A DNA stretch of 64,000 bases from Eleginops maclovinus (Eukaryota; Chordata; Actinopteri; Perciformes; Eleginopidae). Position numbers and translations under genes: made by a program. Below the pieces are notes generated by a model that saw only the letters and a list, made by a program, of their open reading frames with translations, was not told the origin of the DNA and made no database searches. Positions 32,431 through 60,740 of this stretch are shown piece after piece (positions within the stretch are counted from its first letter, which is position 1; every line of letters begins with the position of its first letter). The DNA lies in assembly GCF_036324505.1 (NCBI RefSeq), contig NC_086355.1, positions 22,310,518 through 22,374,517 on the forward strand, in the 5' to 3' direction.

Positions 32431-33915
32431 TAATTTGAAAAAACAGAAACTTTCTCATAACTGTAGACTGAAAAAATTAAACTTGATTTTAATTAAATGT
32501 ATTAGGTCAACAGGTTCCACATACAGTAATTGTATTAGCTTGGTTGGAAGCAATAGTTTTAAGTTGAACCTATTATTTTTTTATTTAGACTTAATATTAT
32601 TGCTTTCAACTAACCTGATTTACATAATAATCGTAATAACAACATTTCAACATTTCACAGGATTAGGTCAGTAAAAAGCAATTTTAAATAAAGAACATTA
32701 GGTTCAACTTAATATTATTGCTTTCAACTGAACTAATACAGTAATGCCACATTTGTTGACGTAATACATTTAATTAAAGTCAACGTTTCAGTTTCTTCAG
32801 TTTAGGGTTAGGGTTAGGTTTTTATACACAAAACTCATGAAGAACTTTAAAATGATGATGTTGTGATGTAGATTTAAATACCCACATGTTTAAATACGTA
32901 GGGAAAAATGTGTGGGTTTACAGAAAATTAATTGGCAGCAATTTTGCTAATTGTTAAAGTAATTCTTTCACAGATCCAGATTTTGAAAAATAGATTGGCC
33001 TTTCCTTTTTAATATTTACATTAATTGACATTTTTTCTGCAACTTTTACTACTTGTACTTACCTTTACCATTCTCAATGCAGTCTTTCTATTTGTAAGGA
33101 AGTATGTTTACTATGTAGAATTTGTATTTCCACCAAGGTAAAGGATCTGATTTTTCCACCACTGATGATATGACTGATTCACTGATTCTGATCAGCTGTC
33201 TCATCTCCAGCTGATTCACTTCCATCCCTTCACTCAGCAGGAACCATAACTGCACCCCCGCTGACACAAAAAAAGCAAGTATTCCCTACAATGTCCTGCC
33301 TCTTAGCTCAACATTTCATCTAACCTCATGGTTTCATATTACACTCTGTGTGTTATCTTTCACTGTATATTCCCGTTATGTACCCAAGGAGCATTGAGCG
33401 ACCTTTGTTTGACACTGACTTCACTAAGAGTTTCACCCTGACGCTCCCTGTTATGTTCACAGAACCCAGTGTTAATCGCCTGCTCATTCAAGCTTGGTCT
33501 ATTAATTGACACATATACATAGAAGCCTAATAAGTGTACTAACCAGTGATTAATACACTAATAATTTATGTTATATGGCTTTCTGACTGATTAGAGACAT
33601 CTTTATGAGTGTTGAGAAAGGATATGTGCAGATTGTCAGCATATATGAACACAGTCTCAAGATCAAAATGTTTTTAAATGTTTCATATTGAGATTGCAAA
33701 GGATCAACACATCTCTTTATGAGTTGTTAACCAGATTTTTTCAAACTACAAATTCCAATAGTTTTGGTTTGGGTGTGGGAATCCATATCTTAGACTGCAC
33801 CTGGTTCATATTGACTGTATGTTAAAGATTACACAATCACACCCATTTAGCTCACAAAGCCGCAATGTCCTGATGGATGACAGGCTCTGCCCCCTGTGAT
33901 GTGAACTGGCCTGCA
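32431..33915. other. Intergenic upstream of hgr-3
   Basis: AT-rich. About 32803-32819 has ttagggttagggttagg, three telomere-like units. About 33040-33170 has another short piece of the 'aagtactc' repeat family. About 33320-33420 resembles 41570-41680 upstream of hgr-4 (cctcatggtttc, attaca, tgtgtgttatct), part of a paralogous duplication. No genes. Confidence 0.5.
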
Positions 33916-33966
33916 GATAAAAAGCAGCAGCAGGTGGAGGCTGTGTGAGCTGCCCTCCTGCACACA
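33916..33966 (+). promoter_or_regulatory. Core promoter and non-coding exon 1 of hgr-3
   Basis: TATA-like gataaaaag (33916-33924) followed by cagcagcaggtggaggctg and a donor cacaca|gtaag at 33966/33967. It is very similar to 41916-41975. Confidence 0.6.
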
Positions 33967-34103
33967 GTAAGTTCACCTCTGAAACTCAGCTGAGGACTTT
34001 CTGTAAGGTTCTGAAATACGGAATGATTGTATATGTGTGATACCTAAATAAGTGCTTTTGTTTACTTCTTTTTTTTATAGGCATCTTTATCTGAGGTTTC
34101 AGA

Positions 34104-35295
<1,192 letters not shown>

Positions 35296-35529
35296 ATGAA
35301 GGCTCCCGATTGGAGGAGAAACAGGACATGCTGGAACCTGGAAACATTATCCTCTTACTATATATTGCAATATGTTACTGCTGAAATATTTCTTCACACA
35401 CAATTTAAAATCAGTATTTGTATCGAACATCAAACGCATATGTAATCAGTCTCAGACACTTAGATCAGCCATGCTATGTAACATGTAATTGCTTATGACA
35501 CGTTACAGACGTTATTGATGATGTTTTTT
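35296..35529. other. hgr-3 3' region
   Basis: Presumed 3' UTR. No canonical AATAAA was found close to the stop. It ends where the L1 3' tail begins. Confidence 0.4.
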
Positions 35530-37608
35530 TTAATATATATATATGATTTATTTTTTAGATTTTCAAGACACAAAGACAGCAGCAATACAATACATTAAAC
35601 CTGCAAATGCTAACAAGACAACTACAAGAAACAAAACATCCATACAATTAGACAATAATGAAATACGACAACAAAACAAAAACAAACAAAATTAAAATTA
35701 AAATTAAAAGACATTTTGTGAGCGTTTTTGTGAGCTGTTGGCGGTACAGGGGTGCGACTCAGCCAATGGGGACAGACTCCAACTGGAGGGACTTAACATG
35801 TTCTAAGAATGGCAGCCACATTATTGTGAACTTTAAGTCTGAGCCCCTAATACAGTGTTAATTTTTTTCCAATTTCACAAAATATAGGGCATCCTTTATC
35901 CAATGTGTATGAGACACTTCCAATGCATCAGATCAGCGAAATAGGATGGCAGTAAATGATCAATGGGTAAGACACCAAACAGGCCAATTAAGGGTGAGGG
36001 GTGGATGGTAACAGATGTGATAGCTGAGAGTGAGTCAAAGACAGACTTCCAAAACTGAGAAAGGGTGGGGCAAGTCCAAAACATGTGGGCGAGATTAACT
36101 GGTCCTAGGTGACATTTATCACGATTAGGATCAGTGCCAGGATAGATGCCAGTTAGTTTACCTTTGGACCAGTGCACTCTGTGGACCAATTTACATTGTA
36201 AAACACCCTGGCGGGCACAAATGGATGATGTGTGGACACGTTTCAAAATGGACTGCCAGTCTCTATATTGAGGTCCTCTGACCAATTAGTGCGAAAGTTA
36301 TCAGAGGGCAGAGGATGGCATGTGAAAAGAGTGTTGTATAGTTTTGAAATGGTACCCTTGAGGTTAGGGTTAAACTTAAAATAGTGTCCACCAGAAGGAG
36401 GAATAGTAGGGAAACTTGGAAAAGGATTACAAATCAAATCTCGGTCTTGTAAATATCTGAAGAAGTGAGACTTAGGTAGTTTGAGTTTACGGGTCAGCTG
36501 ATCAAAAGATGCAAATGTTCCATCAATGTAAAGTTGTTTTACAGACACAATACCATTGATCTCCCATGTTGAAATTGCAGCATCAGTGACAGAGGGAGTG
36601 AACAACGGATTGGAATGCATAGGGGACAGTAGAGGTATTCCCTGGAACCCAAAGTGCCGTTTAAGTTGAGTCCAGATCTTGAGACAGTTTTTAACTACAA
36701 TATTGTTGGACTATGATGAAGATTGTAATGCCAGGGGGAGGCACAAGAAGGACATCAGATAGGAAGAGCCACATGAGGCATCCTCAATCTGCAGCCACGG
36801 TGGATGTTGATTGCTTACACAACGCCAGGACAATAAAGTTTGAATGTTCGTCGCCCAATAGTAAAATAAAAAGTTTGGCAATGCTAAGCCACCCATTTCC
36901 TTGGTTTTTTGAAGAATGTTTTTTTCGAATTCTGGGTGTTTTCTTGTTCCATATAAACTGAGAGATCAAGCGATCAAGTGAATGGAAGAAATGTTTCGAA
37001 TGAAAACTGGTATACACTGAAAAAGATATAGAAATTTGGGGAGCACATTCATTTTAATGCAATTTATTCTGCCAGCCAGAGATAGAGGTAGGAGAGACCA
37101 ACGTTGGAGGTCTTGAGTCAGTCAAACCTATAGAGTGGAGAAATTGCACTTAAACAAATCTGAGAAGCTCTTGGTCACGCAAACGCCCAGATATTTAAAA
37201 CTTGCCAGAGATGCCTTTAACCAGGGGTAACCAACAGGTCGATAGCGATCGACTGGTCGATCTTCAAAGCTTTCACTGTCGACCCTTAGCATTTTCACAT
37301 TTTCTAAAAAAAAATTGAAAAAATGTTGCACTTTACATCATGGTGACTCGCATTTGGACTTGGACTTGGACTTGCCCCTTTTGACTCGAAAAGACTTGCT
37401 ACTTTCCCCTAACCCAAAGATTAAAAAGTATGTTGACATGGACTGCGCTATCTCTCTTTGCACCTGTGTGCACCTGTGTGCTTAACGTGTGTCACACGAC
37501 ATCCAATCAAATTAGATCCACCTTGTTTTGATCTGACAGCATCCAACCAATCAAAGTACTGGACAACCAATGAGGCGGAACAGACTATAAGGCGCCAAGT
37601 AGGCAAAA

Positions 37609-37760
37609 ATGATACCACCGGTAGTTTCGTTTGGATTTAAAAACTTTGAGGTGGTCAACAAAAAAAGAACTGCAGTCTGTAAAACATGCAGGACGAAGAT
37701 AACAGACGGAGACGAGACAACTTCCAACTTCGTTGGACATTTGAAGTTGCACAAAGAACG
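37609..37760 (+). pseudogene. BED zinc-finger exon of a deleted hAT transposase
   Basis: ATG at 37609 opens 50 codons that end at a good donor (aacg|gtaagt). The sequence has a KNFEVVNKKRTAVCKTC start and a HLKLH end, the C-x2-C...H-x3-H layout of a BED finger. BED domains bind the ends of hAT elements. The catalytic part is absent. At 38150-38262 a VLAVPASSAPVERVFS stretch, the hAT dimerisation motif, survives from the same gene. Confidence 0.7.
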
Positions 37761-38397
37761 GTAAGTTTTGAATGAAAGCCAACACTAGCTTATCGGCTAA
37801 TTGCTAGCTAGCTACATATCAATGAGACTGTTAACGTCACCTTGGCTTACGAACGCGCTAAACGGTATCTCCTGTGGGTTCATTAATGGATAAGTTCACT
37901 ATGTTGCACTTGGAGCCCCCTTTCTGGGTCGTCTTGGATGAAACAGAAATGTTGACGATTGGTCCAGTCTCCAGCTTTTGGCTAATTTGGAATCAGCCCC
38001 TGCTTCAGAATGGTTGGCTACAGGCATTCATAACATTGTCCTTAAAACAACCCTAAATATTCGTTTTCAAAGATGAGCAACTCACCGAGTGGTAAGTCAC
38101 TAACTAGACACAGCCGAAGGACAGAACGCCCTTTTGTTCTGGGCACTGAACATGAAGTCTCTTCCTTCACTCTTCCGAGTGGCCACCAGAGTCTTGGCAG
38201 TGCCTGCCTCTAGTGCTCCAGTGGAGCGAGTTTTCAGCCTGGTGGCTACGTCCCCATCGTGCACAAATGACTGACAGACTTTTGGCCAATTTGATCTTTT
38301 GCAAATGCAATGCAACATAGGGCCCTGACATAGAAAAGCACAACTCTGTTCATTGTCTTGTTCATGACACTTCACATCTAGTCCCCTTCCAGACACA

Positions 38398-38398
<1 letters not shown>

Positions 38399-38448
<50 letters not shown>
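38399..38448. repeat. (AC)n microsatellite
   Basis: About 25 units inside the nested hAT. Confidence 0.95.
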
Positions 38449-38450
<2 letters not shown>

Positions 38451-38993
38451 TTTTGGGAGTGAGGATATCTTGTATAAAGTGGTGACATGTTTGAAAAGGT
38501 TAAGGTTACACTTAGGTTTTGAAATGAGTTAAAAAGACTGAAAATATTTTGTATAAAGTGGTAACACATTTGGAAAAGTTACATTCAACAGTTTTTGTGA
38601 TGATGTTTTTTAGTTCAAGGCTAGATTTATGTTTTAAGGTGAAGAGTGTTTTGCAAAAATGAGGATCTTTTGAGACAGCTATAGTGCAATAAGCAATGGA
38701 AATACAATGTGAGCATTTTCTGTGGAAATTACATTTGCCTTTGTTTATTTCAAATGTGTTTGAACAATGTTCTTGGTTTGATAAATACAGATCTTAAAAG
38801 CATACATATTTGTGTAAATATTATTTCTCCGTTGTTAAAAGGACTTGAAACTCAAACGGTAGGACTTGGGACTTGACTTGAGACTTGTCGGTCTTGACTT
38901 GGGACTTGACTCGAGACTTGAAAGCAAAGACTTGAGACTAACTTGTGACTTGCAAAACAATGACTTGGTCCCACCTCTGCCAATTGGTTATTT

Positions 38994-39038
38994 GATATGC
39001 TGAGGTCTATGCTGAGGCTGCATGCACCTCAGCATATC
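38994..39038. repeat. 13-bp perfect inverted repeat, 19-base loop
   Basis: GATATGCTGAGGT (38994-39006) pairs exactly with ACCTCAGCATATC (39026-39038). It lies just upstream of the broken transposase. Confidence 0.9.
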
Positions 39039-39123
39039 CGGTCCCTTTAATGGGAGCATGAATTTCTTTTCACATCAGCAAAAGAGAAGACTATAATGCC
39101 TCATATGCCAACAGGCGGTAGCG

Positions 39124-40846
39124 TTGCCAAAACGTGGCAACCTGGAGCGCCATCATTCTAGCACTCATGCTAAATTCAAAGACTCATATCCACTCAACAG
39201 CGCATTAAGATCAAAAAGAATTGATGAAATGAAAAGAGGACTAAAAGCACAGCAGTCGCTTTTAATCGCGCCTACAGCAAAGAGCAAGGCAGCTACAGAA
39301 ACATCCTTCCGAGTTAGTCATATTTTGGCTAAGCACAAAAAAACATTTACGGATGGTGAGTTGATCAAAGAAGCAATATGAGCCTTACAGCTGACGTCTT
39401 GTTTGCTGATTTTAAAAACAAAGAAGACATAAAAGCAAGGATAAGAAGTGTACCACTTGGTGCACCAACTGTAGCCAGACGATTCGAGTCATTGTCCGAA
39501 GATGTATCCCAGCAAGTATTAAAAGACTTATCTTTCTCTGAATACTTTTCAATTCAGTTTGACGAGTCTGCCGACGCCACAGGCACAGCCCAGCTAAGTG
39601 TGTTTGTCCGAATGGTTTTCACGGATTTTACTGTCAAGGAGGACTTTCTGGCCCTTATCCAATTGAAAGAAAGAACCAGGGGGAGGACGTGTACAAGGCA
39701 TTCAAGGACTTTGTGCATGAGTATAAGATTCCCATTCATAAAATAGTGTGCTTCACAACCGATGGGGCACTGGCGATGATCGGTGTTTGTTCAGGATTCG
39801 TCGCGTTGTGCAGAAAAGACCCAGACTTTCCACCATTTGAAAACGATCACTGTGTGATACATCAACATGCATTGCCAGCTAAAGCAATTGACATGTCACA
39901 TGTAATGAATGTTGTTGTTAAAATAGTCAATTCAATTCGCACAGAAGCGCTTTCAGCACCGGCTATTTAAGTCTTTATTGGACGAACTCGACTCTGCATA
40001 TGGAGATTTGATCCTTCACGCAGATGTAAGGTGGCTCAGTCGGGGCAAGGTGCTCCAGCGTTTTCTGGATTGGCAGCCAGAGATCATCAGTTTTCTGAAG
40101 TCGAGGAACGAGGAGTATGAGCAGCTGTCCGACAATACTTGGTTATTGGACTTGGGGTTCCTTACCGATCTGACTGCAAAACTCAATGACCTTAACCGAG
40201 AATTGCAAGGGAAAGACCGAGAGCTTGGTCACATGATTAGCGCAGTGGAGGCATTCAAAGTGAAGCTCAGTTTGTGGACCACTCAGTTAAGACAGGCGAG
40301 GCTGACACACTTCCCAAGTCTTGAAAAGGTGTCACAAAACCTCACAGACAAAACCGCTTTTCATCCTGAACAATTCTGCACCCATTTGAACAAACTGACA
40401 TCAGAATTTGGCGCTCGATTTGTGGAGGTACAAGACATGGGGCAAGTAGTTGGTTTTGTATCAAACCCTTTCCTCAGCATTGACATTGAACAGCTGTCAG
40501 TTAAAATGCAGGAGGTGTTTACATTACCTATGGGCGTTGACATGGAGATTATTGAAATGCAAAGCAACATTGAATTGAAGGCCAGAGCAAGAGACCAGGA
40601 CTTTTGGTCTCTCGTGAGTAGAGAGCGGTATCCATTGATGGTGTCATGCGTGCTTAAACTGAAGGCTACTTTGGCTCCAAATACTTATGTGAAATGGCCT
40701 TTTCACAAATGAAAATAATAAAATCCAAGTACAGAACTCGTATGACTGACGCACATCTTACTGACTGCCTCAGACTGGCAATCACTAACTATCAACCAGA
40801 TTTCAAAAGACTTACAGATAATGTGCAGTCACAGCAGCCTCATTAA
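39124..40846 (+). pseudogene. hAT transposase (GTF2IRD2/ZBED-like), frameshifted
   Basis: Four frame pieces follow one another. 39124-39381 has an MPKRGNLERHH start, as in the BED-proximal part of GTF2IRD2-like hAT proteins. 39378-39746 has FSIQFDESADATGTAQLS (first catalytic Asp region). 39689-39970 has KIVCFTTDGALAMIG and HCVIHQHAL (second Asp and the C/H motif). 39978-40712 has LHADVRWLSRGKVLQRF and the helical insertion domain. The hAT dimerisation end is in another frame after about 40680. At least three frameshifts make it inactive. The usual length is about 600 residues. Confidence 0.85.
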
Positions 40847-41470
40847 AGTCAGGCTGATAGAGCAACTTGAGCATTGACAGATATTGTGCATTGAACAGAG
40901 AAACTTAATATGGATTGTGTTCATTGAACTGGAGGCTAATATCTGTAAATGTGAATATTATTAATTGAACTGAGAAATTAAATATTGTGCATTGAGCAGA
41001 TACTGTGAATAGTTTGTATTGAACAGATAACTGTGTTTTTCTTTGTGTGTATGTATGCACGTACATTCAACCTGTTGTAACAGAAATTGATTGCAAAAAT
41101 AAATATGAGATGAACAGTCTTACTCCTAAGTGGGTTTTTTGGAAGATATCGGATTGGTATATCTCAGTTTACAATTTGGAATAAAAAGTGATCTTGGGCT
41201 TGAAAAGGTTGGTTACCACTGCCTTAAACGGTCCCTTTGAAAGGGGGTAGGCTGCAGCGTTAATTGGAAGCAGTTCACTTTTGTTAAAATGTAAGTTATA
41301 AGCCAAAATCAGCCCATACTCCCTCAGCACAGCCGATACTGAAGGAATAGATTTGTCTGGGTCCGAGATGAATAGCAGAAGGTCGTCAGCATACAAGGAA
41401 AGTTTATCCCATGATGGTGTTTGTGTGAATGTAAAAGTGCTTTCGGTGTAAGACATGTTAGTAAACATGC

Positions 41471-41915
41471 AATGGCTTAGTTTTTCCTTGGCTTTTTGTA
41501 AAGAACTATTACGGCAGTGTATGCTTTTGTTATATTATGATATGAGCGTTCCCTTGTGTTTTACATTTCATTTGACCTCATGGTTTCGTATTACATGGTG
41601 TGTGTTATCTATTATCAGTGTTTATTCTTCTTATCGTTTTTAACCAGAAAGCGTTGAATGAACACCTTTGTTCTGAGAGATTTTTTTAATAGTTACACAC
41701 CGTGCCGCTCCCCATTGCATTCACATGGAATGTGCAGAGTTTATCTGAAGACAATCTCAAAATGTATTCAAATTAGTGCAAAAAAAATTTCTAAACAAAA
41801 AAGATTTGTTCTGGACTTTTGAACAAGTTGTTTTGGTTGGGGGGTGGAAAACGAAATGATTCATTTTGACTATAAGTGAAATATTACACACACCCATTTA
41901 GGCCAAAAGTGATTG
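41471..41915. other. Region upstream of hgr-4, paralogous to upstream of hgr-3
   Basis: 41570-41680 matches 33320-33420 in places (cctcatggtttc, ttacat, tgtgtgttatct), and 41880-41915 matches 33838-33870 (acacccatttag). This suggests that the whole hgr-3/hgr-4 unit was duplicated with its flank. Confidence 0.55.
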
Positions 41916-41975
41916 CAGATAAAAAAAAATGAGCAGCAGGAGGAGGCTGGGTCACTGGATCTGCTCTCCTGCACA
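41916..41975 (+). promoter_or_regulatory. Core promoter and non-coding exon 1 of hgr-4
   Basis: gcagataaaaa (41916-41926) then gagcagcaggaggaggctgg and donor gcaca|gtaag at 41975/41976. It corresponds closely to the hgr-3 promoter. Confidence 0.55.
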
Positions 41976-42400
41976 GTAAGTTTGATAATGTTTAATAATA
42001 GTAACAATACATTTGATTTAGTCGCACCTTTCAAAACACCCAAGGACACCTTACAATCCATCAATTTTTTTATTTGTTTTGCTTAAAGGATCTTCATTTG
42101 AGGTTTCAGAATGGCCAAATACTACTTAGGTAAGAATCACAACCCCTGTCAATTATAATAAATATACATAACATACCTGATAACGACGTGTGATAACTCT
42201 CTCTTCTTCTTACTGTATGTTTAGAATGCATGGTCCCTCCTGTTGACCCATACTATCAACAGTGTATGCCACAGTCATTCCCTTGTGCTCAAAACGGTTC
42301 TTATGATTACGGTTATTATGGACCACCAAACTACAACCATGAGACCTGGACCATGAAATTAACAAGGACCTCTGATTGGTCAGGGGCATTGCCACAGAGG

Positions 42401-42712
42401 GGCTACTTGCTGCAGGGAGGCTATGGGCCACAGGTAGGCTACGGGCCACAGGGAGGCTACTTGCTGCAGGGAGGCTACGGGCCACAGGGAGGCTACGGCC
42501 AACAGGGAGGCTACGGCCAACATGGAGGCTACGGGCCACAGGGAGGCTACGGCTAACAGGGAGGCTACGGCCAACAGGGAGGCTACTTGCTGCAGGGAGG
42601 CTACGGGCCACAGGGACGCTACAGGCTGCAGGGACGCTACAGGCTGCAGGGAGGCTACGGGCCACAGGGACGCTAAGGGCCACAGGGACGCTACGGGCCA
42701 CCGGGAGGCTAT
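42401..42712 (+). repeat. 18-bp tandem repeat (GGYGPQ/GGYLLQ units)
   Basis: About 17 units based on ggaggctacgggccacag, with variants ggctacttgctgcag, cgctacaggctgcag and ggctacggccaacag. Confidence 0.93.
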
Positions 42713-43209
42713 GTGCCATATAGAACAGCAATGCCACTGAGATGGCCAGGGCGATACATGTAAGCAAGTGTCACCAGAACGGACAGGACTGTCACGAGGT
42801 AAGATTTGATAATTTTCTGATTTTTTGATCATTTTCTGATGGTTATATTTGTTCCAGAAAAAAATCAAAATGTTGTCTGTTTTGGTGACTTTCATGGCAT
42901 ATATACAGTATACTTTTTTTCCAACGGTGCAATGCAATACAGGACATACAACGACCAGCACTTGTAATTTTGATGAATAATAATGATAGTTGTTGTATTG
43001 TAAATATTAAGAAAAAAAGTAGGTAAAAAGAAACAATAACGATTACATAACATAGAATAAAGTAGAAAAAAAAATAAAAGAAGGATACTCGCACTGAAAG
43101 ACATTGTATCTTTATCACAATAAATCGGAGAAATGCTGTATTATTGGTCCAATATTAGAAATGATATCGTTACTCCAGAACTGAATATCCCTATTTTCAA
43201 ATTAAAATG

Positions 43210-43314
<105 letters not shown>

Positions 43315-43599
43315 GTGTTTTTCCTCCCTGTATTCCTGCAGCAGTGATTCAGACTCGATGAAGACTCCTGATAGGAGGAGAAACAAGACATGCTGGAACC
43401 TGGAAACCTTCATCATCATACCATATCAAGATGTATCTGCAGAAATATTTTTTATCACATTCATACTTAATACTTCATTTTCTTTTTGCATTTTCTTTGA
43501 ATGAACACCCACCACTGTATTAAGGTGAAACACATTCAGGATCAAACAAGGCTGGTTGTTTGAATAAAACGCCTTTGAAGCATTACTGTATCCATGATT

Positions 43600-43870
43600 G
43601 TGTTTGCGCTGTAAATGTCATGATCCTTGTTTCGTGTCTGTCATGTCCTTGTGTGCTTTATTTTGAAATGTTTCCCCTCTTGTTTCATGTTAAGCTTCAC
43701 TTCTGTCTGCGTTTCCCTCCTGTGCCTGATTGTGTCATTGTGTTCACCTGTTGCCCCTGTGTTTCTCCTCCCCCTTCCAGCTGTCTCTTGTCTTGTGATT
43801 ACCCTTGTGTATTTAGTCCCTGTTTCCCTTTTGCTCGTCTGTCCACCAGCGACCTGATGTGTAAAAGTTG
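43600..43870. repeat. Possible solo LTR or interspersed repeat
   Basis: The T/C-rich sequence with gtcatgatccttg, gattgtgtcattgtgttcacctg and gtgtatttagtccctg resembles LTRs of fish Gypsy-type elements. Its ends and target duplication are not clear, so this is a weak call. Confidence 0.35.
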
Positions 43871-44170
43871 TTCTCTATCATATTGGATGATAGGGCCCGC
43901 TTGGGCGGTTTGCATGTTGCAAAAAAGTTAAAAACAACCAAAAAGTAAAACAATAAAAACACTAAAATGTGGAGTTGGTGAGGAGCTCGATACACACCAG
44001 CCATCCTCAGCGCCATCTTGTCTATACCACAATGCGATAGCCTGTGCAATCAAACATTTGTTGATGTTAACATCTGCACTTTTTCACAAGTCAACAAGTG
44101 GTTCTTTAAGAACTACTTCTTGTTTTTGATTGAAAAAGTATTTTCAATGAGTACTGGGAAATGCATTGAA
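43871..44170. other. Intergenic, nothing recognised
   Basis: No gene or repeat that I can name. Confidence 0.4.
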
Positions 44171-44530
44171 GTCCTTACAGTGCAGTACAGTACAGTGCAG
44201 TATATTATAGTATAATACAGTATAATATAGCATAGTAGAGTGTATTAGAGGGCACTGTAGTATAGTATGGTATAATATAGCATAGTATAGTACTGTACAT
44301 TATAATATAGTTTAGTACAATATAGTATAGTATAGTGTAGTACAGTATAATAAAGTAAAGTATAGTATAATATAGCATAGCATAGTATAGTACTGTACAT
44401 TATAATATAGTTTAGTACAATATAGTATAGTATAGTGTAGTACAGTATAATAAAGTAAAGTATAGTATAATATAGCATAGCATAGTATAGTATAGTGTAG
44501 TATAGTATATATATATATATATATATATAT
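44171..44530. repeat. TATAG pentanucleotide array with 100-bp duplication
   Basis: Variants of (tatag)n and (tacag)n fill about 335 bp. Within it 44281-44380 and 44381-44480 appear identical over 100 bp, with a third partial copy after 44481. A (TA)n run (44506-44530) ends the array. It lies about 320 bp upstream of the HIBCH promoter motifs. Confidence 0.92.
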
Positions 44531-44839
44531 GTGTAGCATATTGTCTCGACGAAAGTCCAGGTACATAAAAACATTTTTCAAATGGCTTTATTCTTGTTTA
44601 ACATAACTTACTGATAAAAGGCAACTTCTATGAATTTTAAAACGTTGTCTTCAAGATAGGATAAAACAATTTATCAATACGAATAAAACTATTTTATAAA
44701 AAGTGAACAGTACTGTAGAGTTTGGTGTAATATGTTTACAATAAAAAAAAAAAAGAATATAGGATTGAGAGTCCCGCCTCTGCACAGTAGGTGGCAGTGT
44801 GGCAGAAACAGCAGTAAATCTCCCTCGGTGGTGCGTACG

Positions 44840-44996
44840 CCCCCCCGTGACGTCACTGCACCAACCAATCAGGGCTAGGTCGGTGTCTCGTTCAGGAAGT
44901 AAATGCTGACAGTACAGAGCAGAGGAAAGGCAAGAGCAAAGAAATCTGTACCTGAAAGTGCAGCCTGTTGCTACAGGATATAGAAACAAGATAATA
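44840..44996 (+). promoter_or_regulatory. HIBCH promoter and 5' UTR
   Basis: A full cAMP-response-element palindrome TGACGTCA (44848-44855) and a CCAAT box (44865-44869, in caaccaatcagg) lie 128-149 bp upstream of the ATG, in a locally GC-richer segment. No TATA box is seen, as expected of a housekeeping mitochondrial gene. The transcription start is inferred to be about 44880-44950. Confidence 0.65.
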
Positions 44997-59812
<14,816 letters not shown>

Positions 59813-60544
59813 TAGGAGCTGTGATTGCAGTTGCACTTCCAGCTGGATCCCATTCAGATGCATTCATAGACATGAGGTATGTGTGTGTGAGCAGCAGGGA
59901 GGAATACACAGAGGGGGGATGTTTCAGCATAGCATCTGATAGATGACCTCATCCTGATGACAGTGGATAAGGGCAGCAAGTCTCAATACCCAAAATATGT
60001 GTTGACTTAATTTCTCTTCATTTGCATCTTAAATGGGAAAGATATCAAGATGAAGGAGACAGAAATGAGGGGACAGAAGGGGGAGTTAAAAGTAGATCAA
60101 ACATTGGAGAGATCCAACAAGTTACAACACTTTCTGTCAGTTGTACATGCTCATAAACTATTAAACTAAACTGATAAATGCTCACATTGAGAATGATTAA
60201 AGTATATGTCTATAAAGTTATGTTCACCATAAGTGGATAATGGCCTGCTAACATTTCTTAGTTAGCTCCATCACAGAGGTCATGTTTTTGGTTTGGTTTA
60301 TCAGCAGAATTCATGAAAATCAACTGGTCTGATCGTCATTCAAATCATACACGCATTATTATTTTCACTTATGTTAACTGTGCAAGAAAGGGCACTTGGT
60401 GTTTGCGGAGGTCTCTTCTTTTTTGCTGCCCAAATTAAATATTCCAAGCAAAGTATTGCTATAATTTTTTTTAAATGCAGATTTGTTGAACCAAACACAT
60501 GATTGGCAAAAAGGGTAAATAAACTTGAATTTCACACACACAGA

Positions 60545-60740
60545 GCTGGGCCAATAGCTCTTGGAAACTAACATTCATACACATTCACACACCGTTGGCC
60601 ATTAGGAGAAACTTAGGGTTGAGTATCTTGCCCAAGGATACATCCACATGTTGACTGCATAGGCCGGGATCGAACCCTCAACCTTCTGGTTGAAAGATGC
60701 CCTCTAAGCACAAGCACCATGCTCTTTGGATGGTCCCATT
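60545..60740 (-). mobile_element. tRNA-derived SINE-like repeat
   Basis: ccgggatcgaacc at 60664-60676 is the reverse complement of a polymerase III B box (GGTTCGATCCCGG). Around it gagtatcttgcccaagg and accttctggttg are words of a very common fish repeat. The A box is degenerate. The boundaries are approximate. Confidence 0.5.

Larger units (their letters stand above)
37338..38979 (+). mobile_element. Second, internally deleted hAT nested in the first
   Basis: The right end ...gacttggtcccacctctg is the reverse complement of a CAGAGGTGGG terminus. Many acttg words (gggacttgac, gagacttg) crowd both ends (37355-37400 and 38840-38970), a known type of hAT subterminal repeat. It carries only a BED-finger exon and a trace of the dimerisation domain. 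The left terminus is truncated or unclear. Confidence 0.6.
37222..41221 (+). mobile_element. hAT transposon inserted in the L1 (4000 bp)
   Basis: It begins CAGGGGTAACCAAC and ends GTTGGTTACCACTG (imperfect terminal inverted repeat). Near-identical 8-bp target duplications flank it: cctttaac (37214-37221) and ccttaaac (41222-41229). The L1 reading frame resumes directly across the insertion. It carries a broken transposase (39124-40846) and a second, deleted hAT inside (about 37338-38979). Confidence 0.88.
35530..41470 (-). mobile_element. 5'-truncated L1-type LINE, interrupted by a hAT element
   Basis: Minus-strand ORF2 pieces. 41470-41222 carries the RT active-site block (KLSLYADDLLLFISDP). 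It continues after the insertion at 37221 (ASLASFKYLGVCVTK), through 37017-36711 (SQFIWNKKTPRI, GGLALPNFLFYYWA) to 36620-35896 (YRDWQSILKR, CKLVHRVHWSKGKLTGIYPG, NRDKCHLGPVNLAHMFWTCP). This last part is the C-terminal end typical of fish L1/Tx1-like ORF2. Several frameshifts make it a pseudogene. A T-rich stretch at about 35519-35560 marks the 3' tail. The 5' end near 41470 is truncated. Confidence 0.85.

Noticed and set aside
42210..42767. Minus-strand and third-frame ORFs over the hgr-4 repeat
   Set aside because: Shadows of an 18-bp repeat whose period is a multiple of three.
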